Shown one piece after another: positions 6,948 to 13,016 of a stretch of DNA of 13,016 bases; within the stretch, counting starts at the first letter, position 1; each line of letters starts with the position of its first letter. The stretch spans positions 1 to 13,016 of the forward strand of contig JAUQQI010000136.1 in NCBI GenBank assembly GCA_030549955.1, written 5' to 3'. The notes below the pieces were generated by a model. It saw only the letters and a program-made list of their open reading frames with translations. It was not told the DNA's origin and ran no database searches. The position numbers and the translations under genes are program-made. This stretch comes from Chloroflexota bacterium. Its GTDB lineage: Bacteria; Chloroflexota; Dehalococcoidia; JAUQQI01.

Positions 6948-6966
6948 CGGCGAGAGGCCCAATACT
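6937..6966 (+). promoter_or_regulatory. Promoter of the lipoprotein-glycosyltransferase operon
   Basis: A consensus -35 TTGACA (6937-6942), an 18-base spacer and AATACT (6961-6966). The -10 ends 13 bases before the ATG at 6980 and no Shine-Dalgarno is visible, so a leaderless transcript is likely. Confidence 0.55.
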
Positions 6967-6979
6967 TTCTGGGGTTGCG

Positions 6980-8293
6980 ATGGGAGTGAACTCCGGTAAA
7001 ACGGCCCTCCTGGGAACCCTCGCGGTCGCAGCTGTCCTGCTCGCCGGCGCCTGCGGCTCGGGCGGGATTCTCGGCCGGGTCACGGTCTCGACTGAGACCG
7101 TGACCCCTGGCGCTGGCGGTTCGGCTGGCTCTGCCGTCATCACCTACGAGGTGCACCGGCCGGCCGTTATCACGATCCTCTTTCGGGATGGGCGCGGTCG
7201 GGAATACCCGTTCCGGGTGGCCCAGCCGCGGGCGCCCGGAACTTACCAGGCCCAGTTTACCGGAACCTATGCCCCTGACCCCGAAACCCGGGAACGCAAG
7301 GTGCTGCCAAACGGCGATTACACCGTTGTCGTGAGGGCGCAGACCCCTGACGGCACGACCGACGAGCGGCAGGCCCGCCTGCGGGTCACGGGGGCGGACC
7401 AGACCGGGCTGGCCTTTGAAGAGCTCACCGTGACGCCGGATACCTTCTCCCCGAATGGGGACGCCGACCGGGACGAGACCGTCATCTTCTACAGTTTGAC
7501 CCGGCGGCCCACCAGGGTAGATATTCTCGCCACCGACGCCCGCGGGACTTCGTACCTGCTCGTATCCTGGTCCCGGCCGGCGTCAGCCACCCCGGACCAG
7601 CCGCCCCGCCAGCGGGACTCGTACGTCTGGGATGGAACCGCTGCCGGGCGGGTTCTCCCGGACGGGACCTATGTTATCCACGTCGTCGCCCAGGATGAGG
7701 TCGGGGCGGTTGCCGAGGCTACCAGGCAGGTCACGATTCAGAACGGCGGGATCCCTCAGCTCGAACTTGTTGATTTCCAGGTCAAGCCGACCACGGTTTC
7801 CCTGGGCGGGACCGTCAATGTAACCCTTCGGGTCAAGAACACGGGGACTGTGCCGGTTAAAACCCTGGGACCCCCGCCGGGAACGCCCTACCGGACGGAT
7901 ATGACCTTCAACTGCTGGGTCAATCCCGCCGACCCCGGCAGCCCCCTCTACTACGAACGGAGCGGGGTCTGGCGGGTCGGTGTGATGTGGACGGGGGCTG
8001 GCCTGCAATATCCGGCCCGGTGGGGTCTCCTGCCGGACGGGACGAAGGTAGGATTCGACCCGGCGGAGCGGCTCAAGCCCCCGCAGGAGGTGGACTATCG
8101 CAGGCTCTGCGCCGTCGAACAGTGGCAGGGCGAGACGCCCCTCCTCCAGCCGGGCCAGGAGGTCGTTATTACCGGCACGGTCCAGATCAACCTGCGGATT
8201 CGGGAAGTGACCTTCTGGGCCGGTATTGAACAGGGTGGGGTCGGTTTTCCCGTGGACCAGTTCAAGCCTCAGGTGGTCCGGGTAAATTACTGA
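6980..8293 (+). CDS. Lipoprotein with FlgD-type Ig-like domains
   Basis: Predicted surface lipoprotein of 437 residues with no family name I can assign. A hydrophobic signal (about 8-24) ends in lipobox LAGAC, giving a lipidated Cys25. Residues about 34-137 form a first beta-sandwich repeat with LPNGDYTVVVRAQTPDG. Residues about 145-253 form a second with FSPNGDADRDET (156-167) and LPDGTYVIHVVAQDEVG, the FlgD Ig-like signature of secreted beta-sandwich proteins. Residues from about 260 begin a CARDB/NEW3-like segment (TVSLGGTVNVTLRVKNTG), followed by an unassigned C-terminal part with two cysteines (C312, C377). It starts an apparent operon: the next gene begins 8 bases after its stop and encodes a glycosyltransferase. 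A structural or polysaccharide-handling role at the cell surface is an inference from that context. Confidence 0.8.
   Translation: MGVNSGKTALLGTLAVAAVLLAGACGSGGILGRVTVSTETVTPGAGGSAGSAVITYEVHRPAVITILFRDGRGREYPFRVAQPRAPGTYQAQFTGTYAPDPETRERKVLPNGDYTVVVRAQTPDGTTDERQARLRVTGADQTGLAFEELTVTPDTFSPNGDADRDETVIFYSLTRRPTRVDILATDARGTSYLLVSWSRPASATPDQPPRQRDSYVWDGTAAGRVLPDGTYVIHVVAQDEVGAVAEATRQVTIQNGGIPQLELVDFQVKPTTVSLGGTVNVTLRVKNTGTVPVKTLGPPPGTPYRTDMTFNCWVNPADPGSPLYYERSGVWRVGVMWTGAGLQYPARWGLLPDGTKVGFDPAERLKPPQEVDYRRLCAVEQWQGETPLLQPGQEVVITGTVQINLRIREVTFWAGIEQGGVGFPVDQFKPQVVRVNY
7077..7106. repeat. Perfect 13-bp inverted repeat inside the lipoprotein gene
   Basis: Arms GGGTCACGGTCTC (7077-7089) and GAGACCGTGACCC (7094-7106) pair without mismatch around a 4-base loop GACT. 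The hairpin lies about 100 bases into the coding region, just after the lipobox, over residues 33-43, and the encoded peptide is near-symmetric (VTVSTETVT). No T run follows, so a simple terminator is unlikely. Confidence 0.75.
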
Positions 8294-8301
8294 AGCCGCC
8301 A

Positions 8302-9210
8302 ATGACCCCCGGTTCACCCCGCCTTTCGGTGATTATTGTCAACCATAACGCCGGGGACCTCCTGGCGGCTTGCGTCCGGTCGGTGGTCGGGGCGTGGCCG
8401 GGCCGAATGGGCGGCGAGGTTGTTGTCGTCGACACCGCCTCGACGGACGGCAGCTGGGAGCAGGTTATGGCCGAGTACGGCCAGGTCAGGCTGGTCAGGC
8501 TCGAAGCCAACGTCGGGTACGGGGCCGCCCTGAACCAGGGCCTCAGCCTCTTCCCGGCCGATTTTGTCCTCCTGCTCAACCCTGACACCCAGGTAATGCC
8601 GGGCGCAATCGACCGCCTGCTCGGGACCCTGGAGGAGAATCCGCGTGCGGCCCTGGCTGGTCCCCGCCTCGCCTACCCCGACGGCCGGCCGCAGCATTCG
8701 GCCTTCAAGTTCCCGAACCTGATTCAGGTTGGGGTCGACCTGTTCCCCGATTTGCTCGGCCGCCTGTATGACTCCCCCCTTAACGGCCGGTACCCGGCCG
8801 CCGTCTACGCGGCGGGCCGGCCGTTCCGGGTTGACTTTGTCCTTGGGGCCTGCATGCTCGGCCGGTACCGGGCCCTGGCCGAAGTGGGGTTCTTCGACGA
8901 GGCCTTCTTCATGTACTGCGAGGAGATCGACCTCGCCTTCCGGCTCCGGCGGGCGGGCTGGGAAATCCTCTGCGAGCCCCGGGCCCTGGTCATTCACCAC
9001 GGTGGGGCGACAACCGGAAAGGTCCGGGCCGAGGCGTTCCGGTGGCTTTGGGAAAGTCGGTTTAAGCTCTTTGCCCGGTATTACCCGGCCCCCTTCCGGC
9101 TTGCGGCCCGGTTTCTGCTTCGGCTCGCCGCGAGCCGGGCGGCCCGAGCGCGGTCAGGGACCGGGCCCGACCCCGAAGCCTGGGGCGAGCTCCTCAGGGC
9201 GCTTGGATGA
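8302..9210 (+). CDS. Family 2 glycosyltransferase (rhamnosyltransferase-like)
   Basis: Probable cytoplasmic or membrane-associated inverting sugar transferase of the GT2/WbbL group, which adds a nucleotide-activated sugar to a growing glycan. The 302 residues show the GT-A fold order: VIIVNHN (10-16), VVVDTASTDGS (41-51), ANVGYGAALNQG (69-80), LLNPDTQV (91-98, the metal-binding DxD-like site) and the acceptor-side block GACMLGRYRALAEVGFFDE to CEEIDLAFRLRRAGW (182-220). The basic, hydrophobic C-terminus (about 253-285) may touch the membrane. The ATG is 8 bases after the lipoprotein stop and has no clear Shine-Dalgarno, so coupling is likely. The same architecture recurs in the gene at 9955, suggesting an old duplication. 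Donor and acceptor sugars cannot be read from the sequence. Confidence 0.9.
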   Translation: MTPGSPRLSVIIVNHNAGDLLAACVRSVVGAWPGRMGGEVVVVDTASTDGSWEQVMAEYGQVRLVRLEANVGYGAALNQGLSLFPADFVLLLNPDTQVMPGAIDRLLGTLEENPRAALAGPRLAYPDGRPQHSAFKFPNLIQVGVDLFPDLLGRLYDSPLNGRYPAAVYAAGRPFRVDFVLGACMLGRYRALAEVGFFDEAFFMYCEEIDLAFRLRRAGWEILCEPRALVIHHGGATTGKVRAEAFRWLWESRFKLFARYYPAPFRLAARFLLRLAASRAARARSGTGPDPEAWGELLRALG

Positions 9211-9962
9211 GCGGCCGCGTTGAAACCGTTACGGCAGTGGTCCTCACCCTCAACGAGGCTGAACACCTGCCCGACTGCCTGAAAAGCTTGAGCTGGGCAG
9301 ACAGGGTCCTGGTCGTGGATTCGGGAAGCACCGACCGGACCCCGGAAATCGCGGCCGGGTTAGGGGCGGAACTGGTGACATATCAATTTGATAACTTTGC
9401 TGAACAGCGTAATATCGCGATCAGCCTCGTCACCACCCCGTGGGTGTTCTTTGTTGACGCCGACGAGCGGGTTCCGGCCGGCCTCGCGGCCGAGGTCCAG
9501 CAGGCCACGGCCGGCGAATATGTCGGCTTCTGGATTCCGAGAAAGAACCTGATCCTTGGGCGGTGGGTTCGGGGTGGCGGGTGGTGGCCTGATTATCAGC
9601 TCAGGCTCTTTCGGGTCGGCTCCGGCCGCTACGACCCGGCGTGGCCGGTCCATGAGGTGGTCCGGGTTGAGGGGCCGGTCGGCCGGCTCGAAAATCCCCT
9701 CCTTCACATCAATTACACGACTGTCGGGGAGATCTTTGCCAAACAGGCCCGCTACGCCCGCCTCGAGGCCGTCCGGCTTTACCGCCAGGGCGTCCGCCCC
9801 CGGCCCCACCGGTTTCTGACGTTTCCGGTCCGGGAGTTCTTCCGTCGGTTTTTCCGCCTGGGGGGTTACCGGGACGGCTGGGTCGGGCTGGTGCTGGCCA
9901 CCGCGATGGCCTGGCAGGCCGTTCTTGTTCTCCGGGAGCTGACCCGGCTCGATAATGGTTGA
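9207..9962 (+). CDS. Family 2 glycosyltransferase (WaaE/KdtX-like)
   Basis: GT2 enzyme of 251 residues, smaller than its neighbours and of a different subgroup. Motifs are VVLTLNEAEHL (11-21), VVDSGSTDRTPEIA (36-49), NFAEQRNIAI (63-72), FFVDADERVP (81-90, catalytic-metal DxD) and the WaaE-type block RGGGWWPDYQLRLFR (122-136). A C-terminal basic and aromatic stretch with hydrophobic residues 223-242 suggests membrane association. It resembles transferases that extend lipopolysaccharide cores or other lipid-linked glycans, but nothing here shows that the organism makes LPS. Its ATG overlaps the previous stop as ATGA, typical of coupled operon genes. Substrate unknown. Confidence 0.9.
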   Translation: MSGRVETVTAVVLTLNEAEHLPDCLKSLSWADRVLVVDSGSTDRTPEIAAGLGAELVTYQFDNFAEQRNIAISLVTTPWVFFVDADERVPAGLAAEVQQATAGEYVGFWIPRKNLILGRWVRGGGWWPDYQLRLFRVGSGRYDPAWPVHEVVRVEGPVGRLENPLLHINYTTVGEIFAKQARYARLEAVRLYRQGVRPRPHRFLTFPVREFFRRFFRLGGYRDGWVGLVLATAMAWQAVLVLRELTRLDNG

Positions 9963-10875
9963 GGTTTCGGTTATCATCGTCAGCTACAAGGGCCGGGCCT
10001 ACCTCGGCCGGTGCCTTGAATCGCTCGTCCCGGAGGTTCAGGCTGTCGGGGGTGAGATTATCGTTATTGATAACGCCTCGTCGGACGGAAGCCCCGAACT
10101 GGCCCGGTCGTTTCCGGGCGTTCGGGTTATTGAGAATCCGGTGAATGTCGGGTTCGCTCGGGCGGTAAACCAGGGCCTGAAGCTCGCCTCGGGTCGGTAT
10201 CTGCTGATTCTTAATCCCGATACTGAGGTCCGTCCGGGTGCCCTGCCCACCCTGGTCGACTTCATGAACGGCCATCCCCGCGTTGGGCTTGCCGGCCCGA
10301 AGCTTCTTAACCCCAACGGCACGGTTCAGCCCTCCCGTCGGCGATTCCCGGACCTGCCGATTCTCTTCACCGAGAGCACGCTGGTGCAGTGGCGGCTTCC
10401 CAGACTGGGAATCTTCCGCCGGTTTTACTGCGAGGGCCTCCCAGCCGACGGTCCCCACCCGGTGGACTGGGTGACCGGGGCCTGCATGCTCGTCCGGCGG
10501 CAGGCTGTCGAGGAGGTTGGGCCGCTGGATGAGCGGTTCTTCATGTATGCCGAGGAGCTGGACTGGTGCCGCCGGCTCCGGGCGGGCGGCTGGGAAATTT
10601 ACTATGTCCCTGGGGCCGAGGTTGTCCACCAGGAGGCCGCCAGCAGTCGCCAGGACCCCGTCCGTCAGCGGATAAACTTTTACACGAGCCGCTGGAAGTA
10701 CGCCGCGAAATATTACGGACCCGCCGTCGGGACCCTGTTACGGTGGTGGCTGCTGGGCGGACTGACCCTGGAGCTCATAATCGAGGCCCTTAAGCTTGCG
10801 GTCGGCCACAGGCGGTCCCTGCGACGGGAGCGGATCCGGGTCCTGGGGGCGGTGATTCGCTCCGGCCTGAAATGA
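9955..10875 (+). CDS. Family 2 glycosyltransferase (rhamnosyltransferase-like)
   Basis: Second WbbL-type GT2 enzyme, 306 residues and collinear with the product of 8302-9210. Motifs are VSVIIVSYKG (4-13), IVIDNASSDGS (36-46), NVGFARAVNQG (64-74), LLILNPDTEV (83-92) and DWVTGACMLVRRQAVEEVG to MYAEELDWCRRLRAGGW (171-213). A hydrophobic C-terminal stretch (about 257-282) may anchor it to the membrane. It overlaps the preceding gene by 8 bases and the following one by 4. Two such enzymes in one operon suggest a glycan with two similar deoxysugar or hexose linkages; this is inference. Confidence 0.9.
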   Translation: MVEVSVIIVSYKGRAYLGRCLESLVPEVQAVGGEIIVIDNASSDGSPELARSFPGVRVIENPVNVGFARAVNQGLKLASGRYLLILNPDTEVRPGALPTLVDFMNGHPRVGLAGPKLLNPNGTVQPSRRRFPDLPILFTESTLVQWRLPRLGIFRRFYCEGLPADGPHPVDWVTGACMLVRRQAVEEVGPLDERFFMYAEELDWCRRLRAGGWEIYYVPGAEVVHQEAASSRQDPVRQRINFYTSRWKYAAKYYGPAVGTLLRWWLLGGLTLELIIEALKLAVGHRRSLRRERIRVLGAVIRSGLK

Positions 10876-12062
10876 GGGTCCTGTTTATCGCCGGCGAATT
10901 TCCCCCGGACGTCGGCGGGGTCGGGGATTACACGGCCCTCCTCGGCCGGCACCTGGCAGGGGCCGGGGTCGAGGTTGGCGTGCTCACCCGGGCCGGTGCC
11001 GCCGCAAAGGTGGCCGGGGTCGGGGTCTTCCCCCTCGTTCGCCGCTGGGATTCGGGGGCCTGGTGGCCGATTCTGAAGGCCGCCCAGCAGTTTCGGCCCG
11101 ACGTCGTCCACCTTCAGTATCAGGCGGCCGCCTTCGGCCTCGCCCCGGCCGCCATACTTCTGCCCCTGGTCCTGCGCCGGCTCGGGGCGCATCCCGTGGC
11201 CGTCACTTTTCACGACCTGCGGCCGCCCTATCTCTTCCCGAAAGCCGGCCCCCTCCGCCGGCTGGCCGTTGAGCTGGTTTACCAGACCTCGGCCGGCGCG
11301 GTCGCCACGAACGGGGCCGACCTTGTTCGGCTCCAGGGGGTTTGGTTCCCGCCGGGACGGGCCCGGCCGCCCCTTGCCTTCATCCCCATCGGCAGCAATA
11401 TCCCAGTCGTGCCGGCCAACCCGGAAGACCTTGCCCGCCTGCGGCGCGACCATGGGATCGGGCCCGACGAGCCGCTGGTCGGATATTTCGGCCTGATGAA
11501 CTGGAGCAAGGGGGTCGAGCTGGTCCTGGAAGCCTGTCGGCGGGCGGCTGATTTGGGCCTGAAGATCCGGCTGGTCCTGGTGGGGGGGGGCGCCGGCCGG
11601 ACCGACCCAACGAACCCCGCCTACGCCAGGGCTATAAAACGCCGGGTGGCGGAGCTCGGCCTGGGTGAGCGGACCCTCTGGACCGGGCCGTTGCCGGCGG
11701 AAGATGTCTCCCGCTGGCTTCAGGCCATCGACCTCCTCCTCCTGCCTTACCTGGACGGGGCCTCCCTCCGGCGGGGAAGCCTGGTCGCGGCCCTGGTGCA
11801 CGGCCGGCCAGTGGTCACCACCCGTCCGCCGGACGTTCGGGCCATCCGGCCCCTGACGGAAGGGGAGCACCTTCTCCTGGCCGCGCCCCGGCCGGAGGCC
11901 CTGGCCCGGGCCGTCTGCCAAACCCTGGAGGACCCGGGCCTTGCCCGTCGGCTGGCGGAAAAGGCGCGGGAGGTCGCGGGCCTGTTCGACTGGAGCAAGC
12001 TTGCCCGGCAGCATATCGACTTTTACAAGGTTATTCGGGTCGGGGACCGCATGCTAGAATAG
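10872..12062 (+). CDS. Family 4 glycosyltransferase
   Basis: GT-B fold retaining sugar transferase of 396 residues. The N-terminal half has FPPDVGGVGDYTALLGRHL (10-28), the acceptor-side glycine loop, then DVVHLQYQ (77-84) and VTFHDLRPPYLF (111-122). The C-terminal half has GYFGLMNWSKGVELVLEA (204-221), the start of the nucleotide-sugar domain, and LLLLPYLDGASLRRGSLVAAL followed by HGRPVVTT (288-317). The usual GT4 EX7E is altered there: GASLRRGS stands where a Glu is normally found. I recall this variant from a recognisable GT4 subgroup, so activity need not be lost. A G9 run at 11582-11590 lies in a glycine stretch (VGGGAG). It overlaps the previous gene as ATGA and appears to be the last gene of the operon. 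Confidence 0.9.
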   Translation: MRVLFIAGEFPPDVGGVGDYTALLGRHLAGAGVEVGVLTRAGAAAKVAGVGVFPLVRRWDSGAWWPILKAAQQFRPDVVHLQYQAAAFGLAPAAILLPLVLRRLGAHPVAVTFHDLRPPYLFPKAGPLRRLAVELVYQTSAGAVATNGADLVRLQGVWFPPGRARPPLAFIPIGSNIPVVPANPEDLARLRRDHGIGPDEPLVGYFGLMNWSKGVELVLEACRRAADLGLKIRLVLVGGGAGRTDPTNPAYARAIKRRVAELGLGERTLWTGPLPAEDVSRWLQAIDLLLLPYLDGASLRRGSLVAALVHGRPVVTTRPPDVRAIRPLTEGEHLLLAAPRPEALARAVCQTLEDPGLARRLAEKAREVAGLFDWSKLARQHIDFYKVIRVGDRMLE

Positions 12063-12089
12063 GTTAGGTCTGTGCGATGGTGAAGGAGG
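12031..12089 (+). promoter_or_regulatory. Possible promoter and ribosome binding site of the S41 protease gene
   Basis: TTATTC (12031-12036), 18 bases and TAGAAT (12055-12060) form a plausible promoter at the end of the GT4 gene. AAGGAGG (12083-12089) lies nine bases before the GTG at 12099 and supports that start, since an in-frame stop at 12081 rules out any earlier one. The -35 is weak, so read-through from the operon is also possible. Confidence 0.4.
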
Positions 12090-12098
12090 CATCCTGAA

Positions 12099-13016
12099 GT
12101 GGGGCTGGGAGTTCGGCGGGTTATTCTGGCCGGCCTGCTGGTTTTTATCGTTGCCAGCCTGAGCTTTGGGGCTGGTTTCGGCTTCAGCCGCTGGGTTGAC
12201 GAGACCGGGGTGATCCCGGCCCTGGCTCCGGCCCGGCCGCCGGCCGACGTCGGGTCGGATTTCAACGTCTTTTGGGAAGCCTGGCGGATTATCGAGCGGG
12301 ACTACGTTGACCGGGCGAAGCTTGACCGCCAGAAGATGATTCAGGGCGCCATAAAGGGGCTGGTCGAGTCCCTGGGCGACCCCCATTCGACCTATGTCCC
12401 GGCCGAACAGTACCAGCGGGAGCGGCTCGAAATGACATCCCGCTACGAGGGAATCGGGGCCTTCGTCGAGAAGGACCAGAACAACTTCATTGTGGTCGTG
12501 GCCCCGATTGAGGGCTCACCGGCCGAAAAGGCGGGTCTGCGGCCGGGCGACCGGATCCTCCGGGTCAACGGTGAGGACATCCGGCAGCTGTCCCTGGATC
12601 AGGCCGTGAACAAAATCAAGGGCCCCCGGGGCACAAAAGTCACCCTTACGATCCTGCGGGACGGCCAGTCCCAGCCCTTCGACGTCGAGATCATCCGGTC
12701 GGAGGTCCGGCTGCAGACAGTCGGCACGGCTATGGTTGGCAACTACGGCTACGTCCGGATCTCGGTCTTCAGCGAGGTCACGAACGAGGAGCTTGTGGGA
12801 AAGCTCCGGGACCTGCTGGCAAAGAATCCGCGCGGCCTTATCCTCGACCTCCGCAACAACCCTGGCGGTTTGCTGGGTGCGACCGTGGACGTGGCGAGCC
12901 AGTTTCTGAAAAATGGGGTGGTCCTTTATGAGGTTGATGGCCAGGGCAACCGGCGGGCCTGGCAGGTCCGGCCGGGCGGGGTCGCGACGGAGATTCCCAT
13001 GGTTGTTCTGGTCAAT
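12099..13016 (+). CDS. S41-family C-terminal processing peptidase (3' end outside window)
   Basis: Membrane-anchored serine protease of the CtpA/Prc family that trims or degrades envelope proteins outside the membrane. The 306 visible residues start at a GTG with a good Shine-Dalgarno. One hydrophobic anchor (about 8-28) is followed by the N-terminal helical region with DPHSTYVPAEQ (94-104), a PDZ domain (about 116-200; SPAEKAGLRPGDRILRVNGE) and the first part of the protease core with YGYVRISVFSEVTNEEL (216-232) and GLILDLRNNPGGLL (246-259). The window stops at VLVN, where family members continue with the GGSAS catalytic serine motif. That serine and the Lys are therefore not visible, and an active enzyme is assumed. 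It follows the glycosyltransferase operon by 36 bases, matching an envelope theme. Confidence 0.93.
   Translation, partial: MGLGVRRVILAGLLVFIVASLSFGAGFGFSRWVDETGVIPALAPARPPADVGSDFNVFWEAWRIIERDYVDRAKLDRQKMIQGAIKGLVESLGDPHSTYVPAEQYQRERLEMTSRYEGIGAFVEKDQNNFIVVVAPIEGSPAEKAGLRPGDRILRVNGEDIRQLSLDQAVNKIKGPRGTKVTLTILRDGQSQPFDVEIIRSEVRLQTVGTAMVGNYGYVRISVFSEVTNEELVGKLRDLLAKNPRGLILDLRNNPGGLLGATVDVASQFLKNGVVLYEVDGQGNRRAWQVRPGGVATEIPMVVLVN

Noticed and set aside
6879..6979. Possible cobalamin or nickel/cobalt riboswitch before the importer operon
   Set aside because: The whole intergenic region is 101 bases, holds two divergent promoters and leaves leaders of under ten bases, too short for a riboswitch.
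10713..12014. 433-codon open frame on the minus strand opposite the GT4 gene
   Set aside because: It is rich in Gly, Pro, Arg and Gln with no recognisable motif, while the opposite strand carries a clear glycosyltransferase. Long antisense frames are common in GC-rich codon-biased DNA.
1..13016. Mobile elements, CRISPR arrays, tRNA/rRNA genes, defence systems
   Set aside because: No transposase or integrase motifs, spaced direct repeats, tRNA-like folds or known defence domains were seen. All genes are housekeeping, metal or envelope types.

Overview
This is a gene-dense, GC-rich bacterial chromosome segment with twelve protein genes and no stretch over 300 bases without a gene. No mobile element, CRISPR array, tRNA or rRNA was seen. 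Arg is written mostly as CGG and Gly often as GGG or GGC, evenly across genes, so nothing looks recently transferred. The lipoproteins, the RecD2-type helicase, the CbiM-PDGLE/CbiQ/CbiO importer and several apparently leaderless promoters suggest a high-GC lineage such as Chloroflexota, Actinomycetota or a deep Firmicutes-like clade. The phylum cannot be fixed from the sequence alone.

Layout from left to right. (1) 1-1962 (+) is the 3' part of a RecD2-type DNA helicase gene that begins upstream of the window. (2) 2071-3180 (-) encodes a ferritin-like/VIT1 fusion resembling the membrane-bound ferritin MbfA and converges on recD2. (3) 3313-3727 (+) encodes a small OB-fold lipoprotein, read divergently from (2). 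Its signal peptide and mature domain lie in different frames, so it has a natural frameshift or a base error in a C-rich run. (4) 6878 down to 3734 (-) is a tight four-gene operon of a Fur-family metal sensor, CbiM-PDGLE, CbiQ and CbiO. Every junction overlaps. It is a cobalt or nickel energy-coupling-factor importer that carries its own regulator. (5) 6980-12062 (+), divergent from the Fur operon, encodes a large lipoprotein with FlgD-type Ig-like domains and then four overlapping glycosyltransferase genes (three GT2, one GT4). This is probably an envelope or exopolysaccharide assembly operon. (6) 12099 to the end (+) is the 5' part of an S41 C-terminal processing protease gene, cut off just before the expected catalytic serine.

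Two themes link the regions. Regions 2-4 concern transition-metal balance: iron or manganese export and storage, and cobalt or nickel import under a Fur-type sensor. Regions 5-6 concern the cell envelope. Three promoters put the -10 box only 12-14 bases before the ATG, which implies leaderless mRNAs. Two of these also have their TTGAC -35 box inside a perfect 6-bp inverted repeat. I see no clearly new defence or mobile system. The points most worth checking are the frameshifted lipoprotein, the regulator behind the -35 palindromes, a perfect 13-bp hairpin inside the large lipoprotein gene, and the lipoprotein-glycosyltransferase operon.
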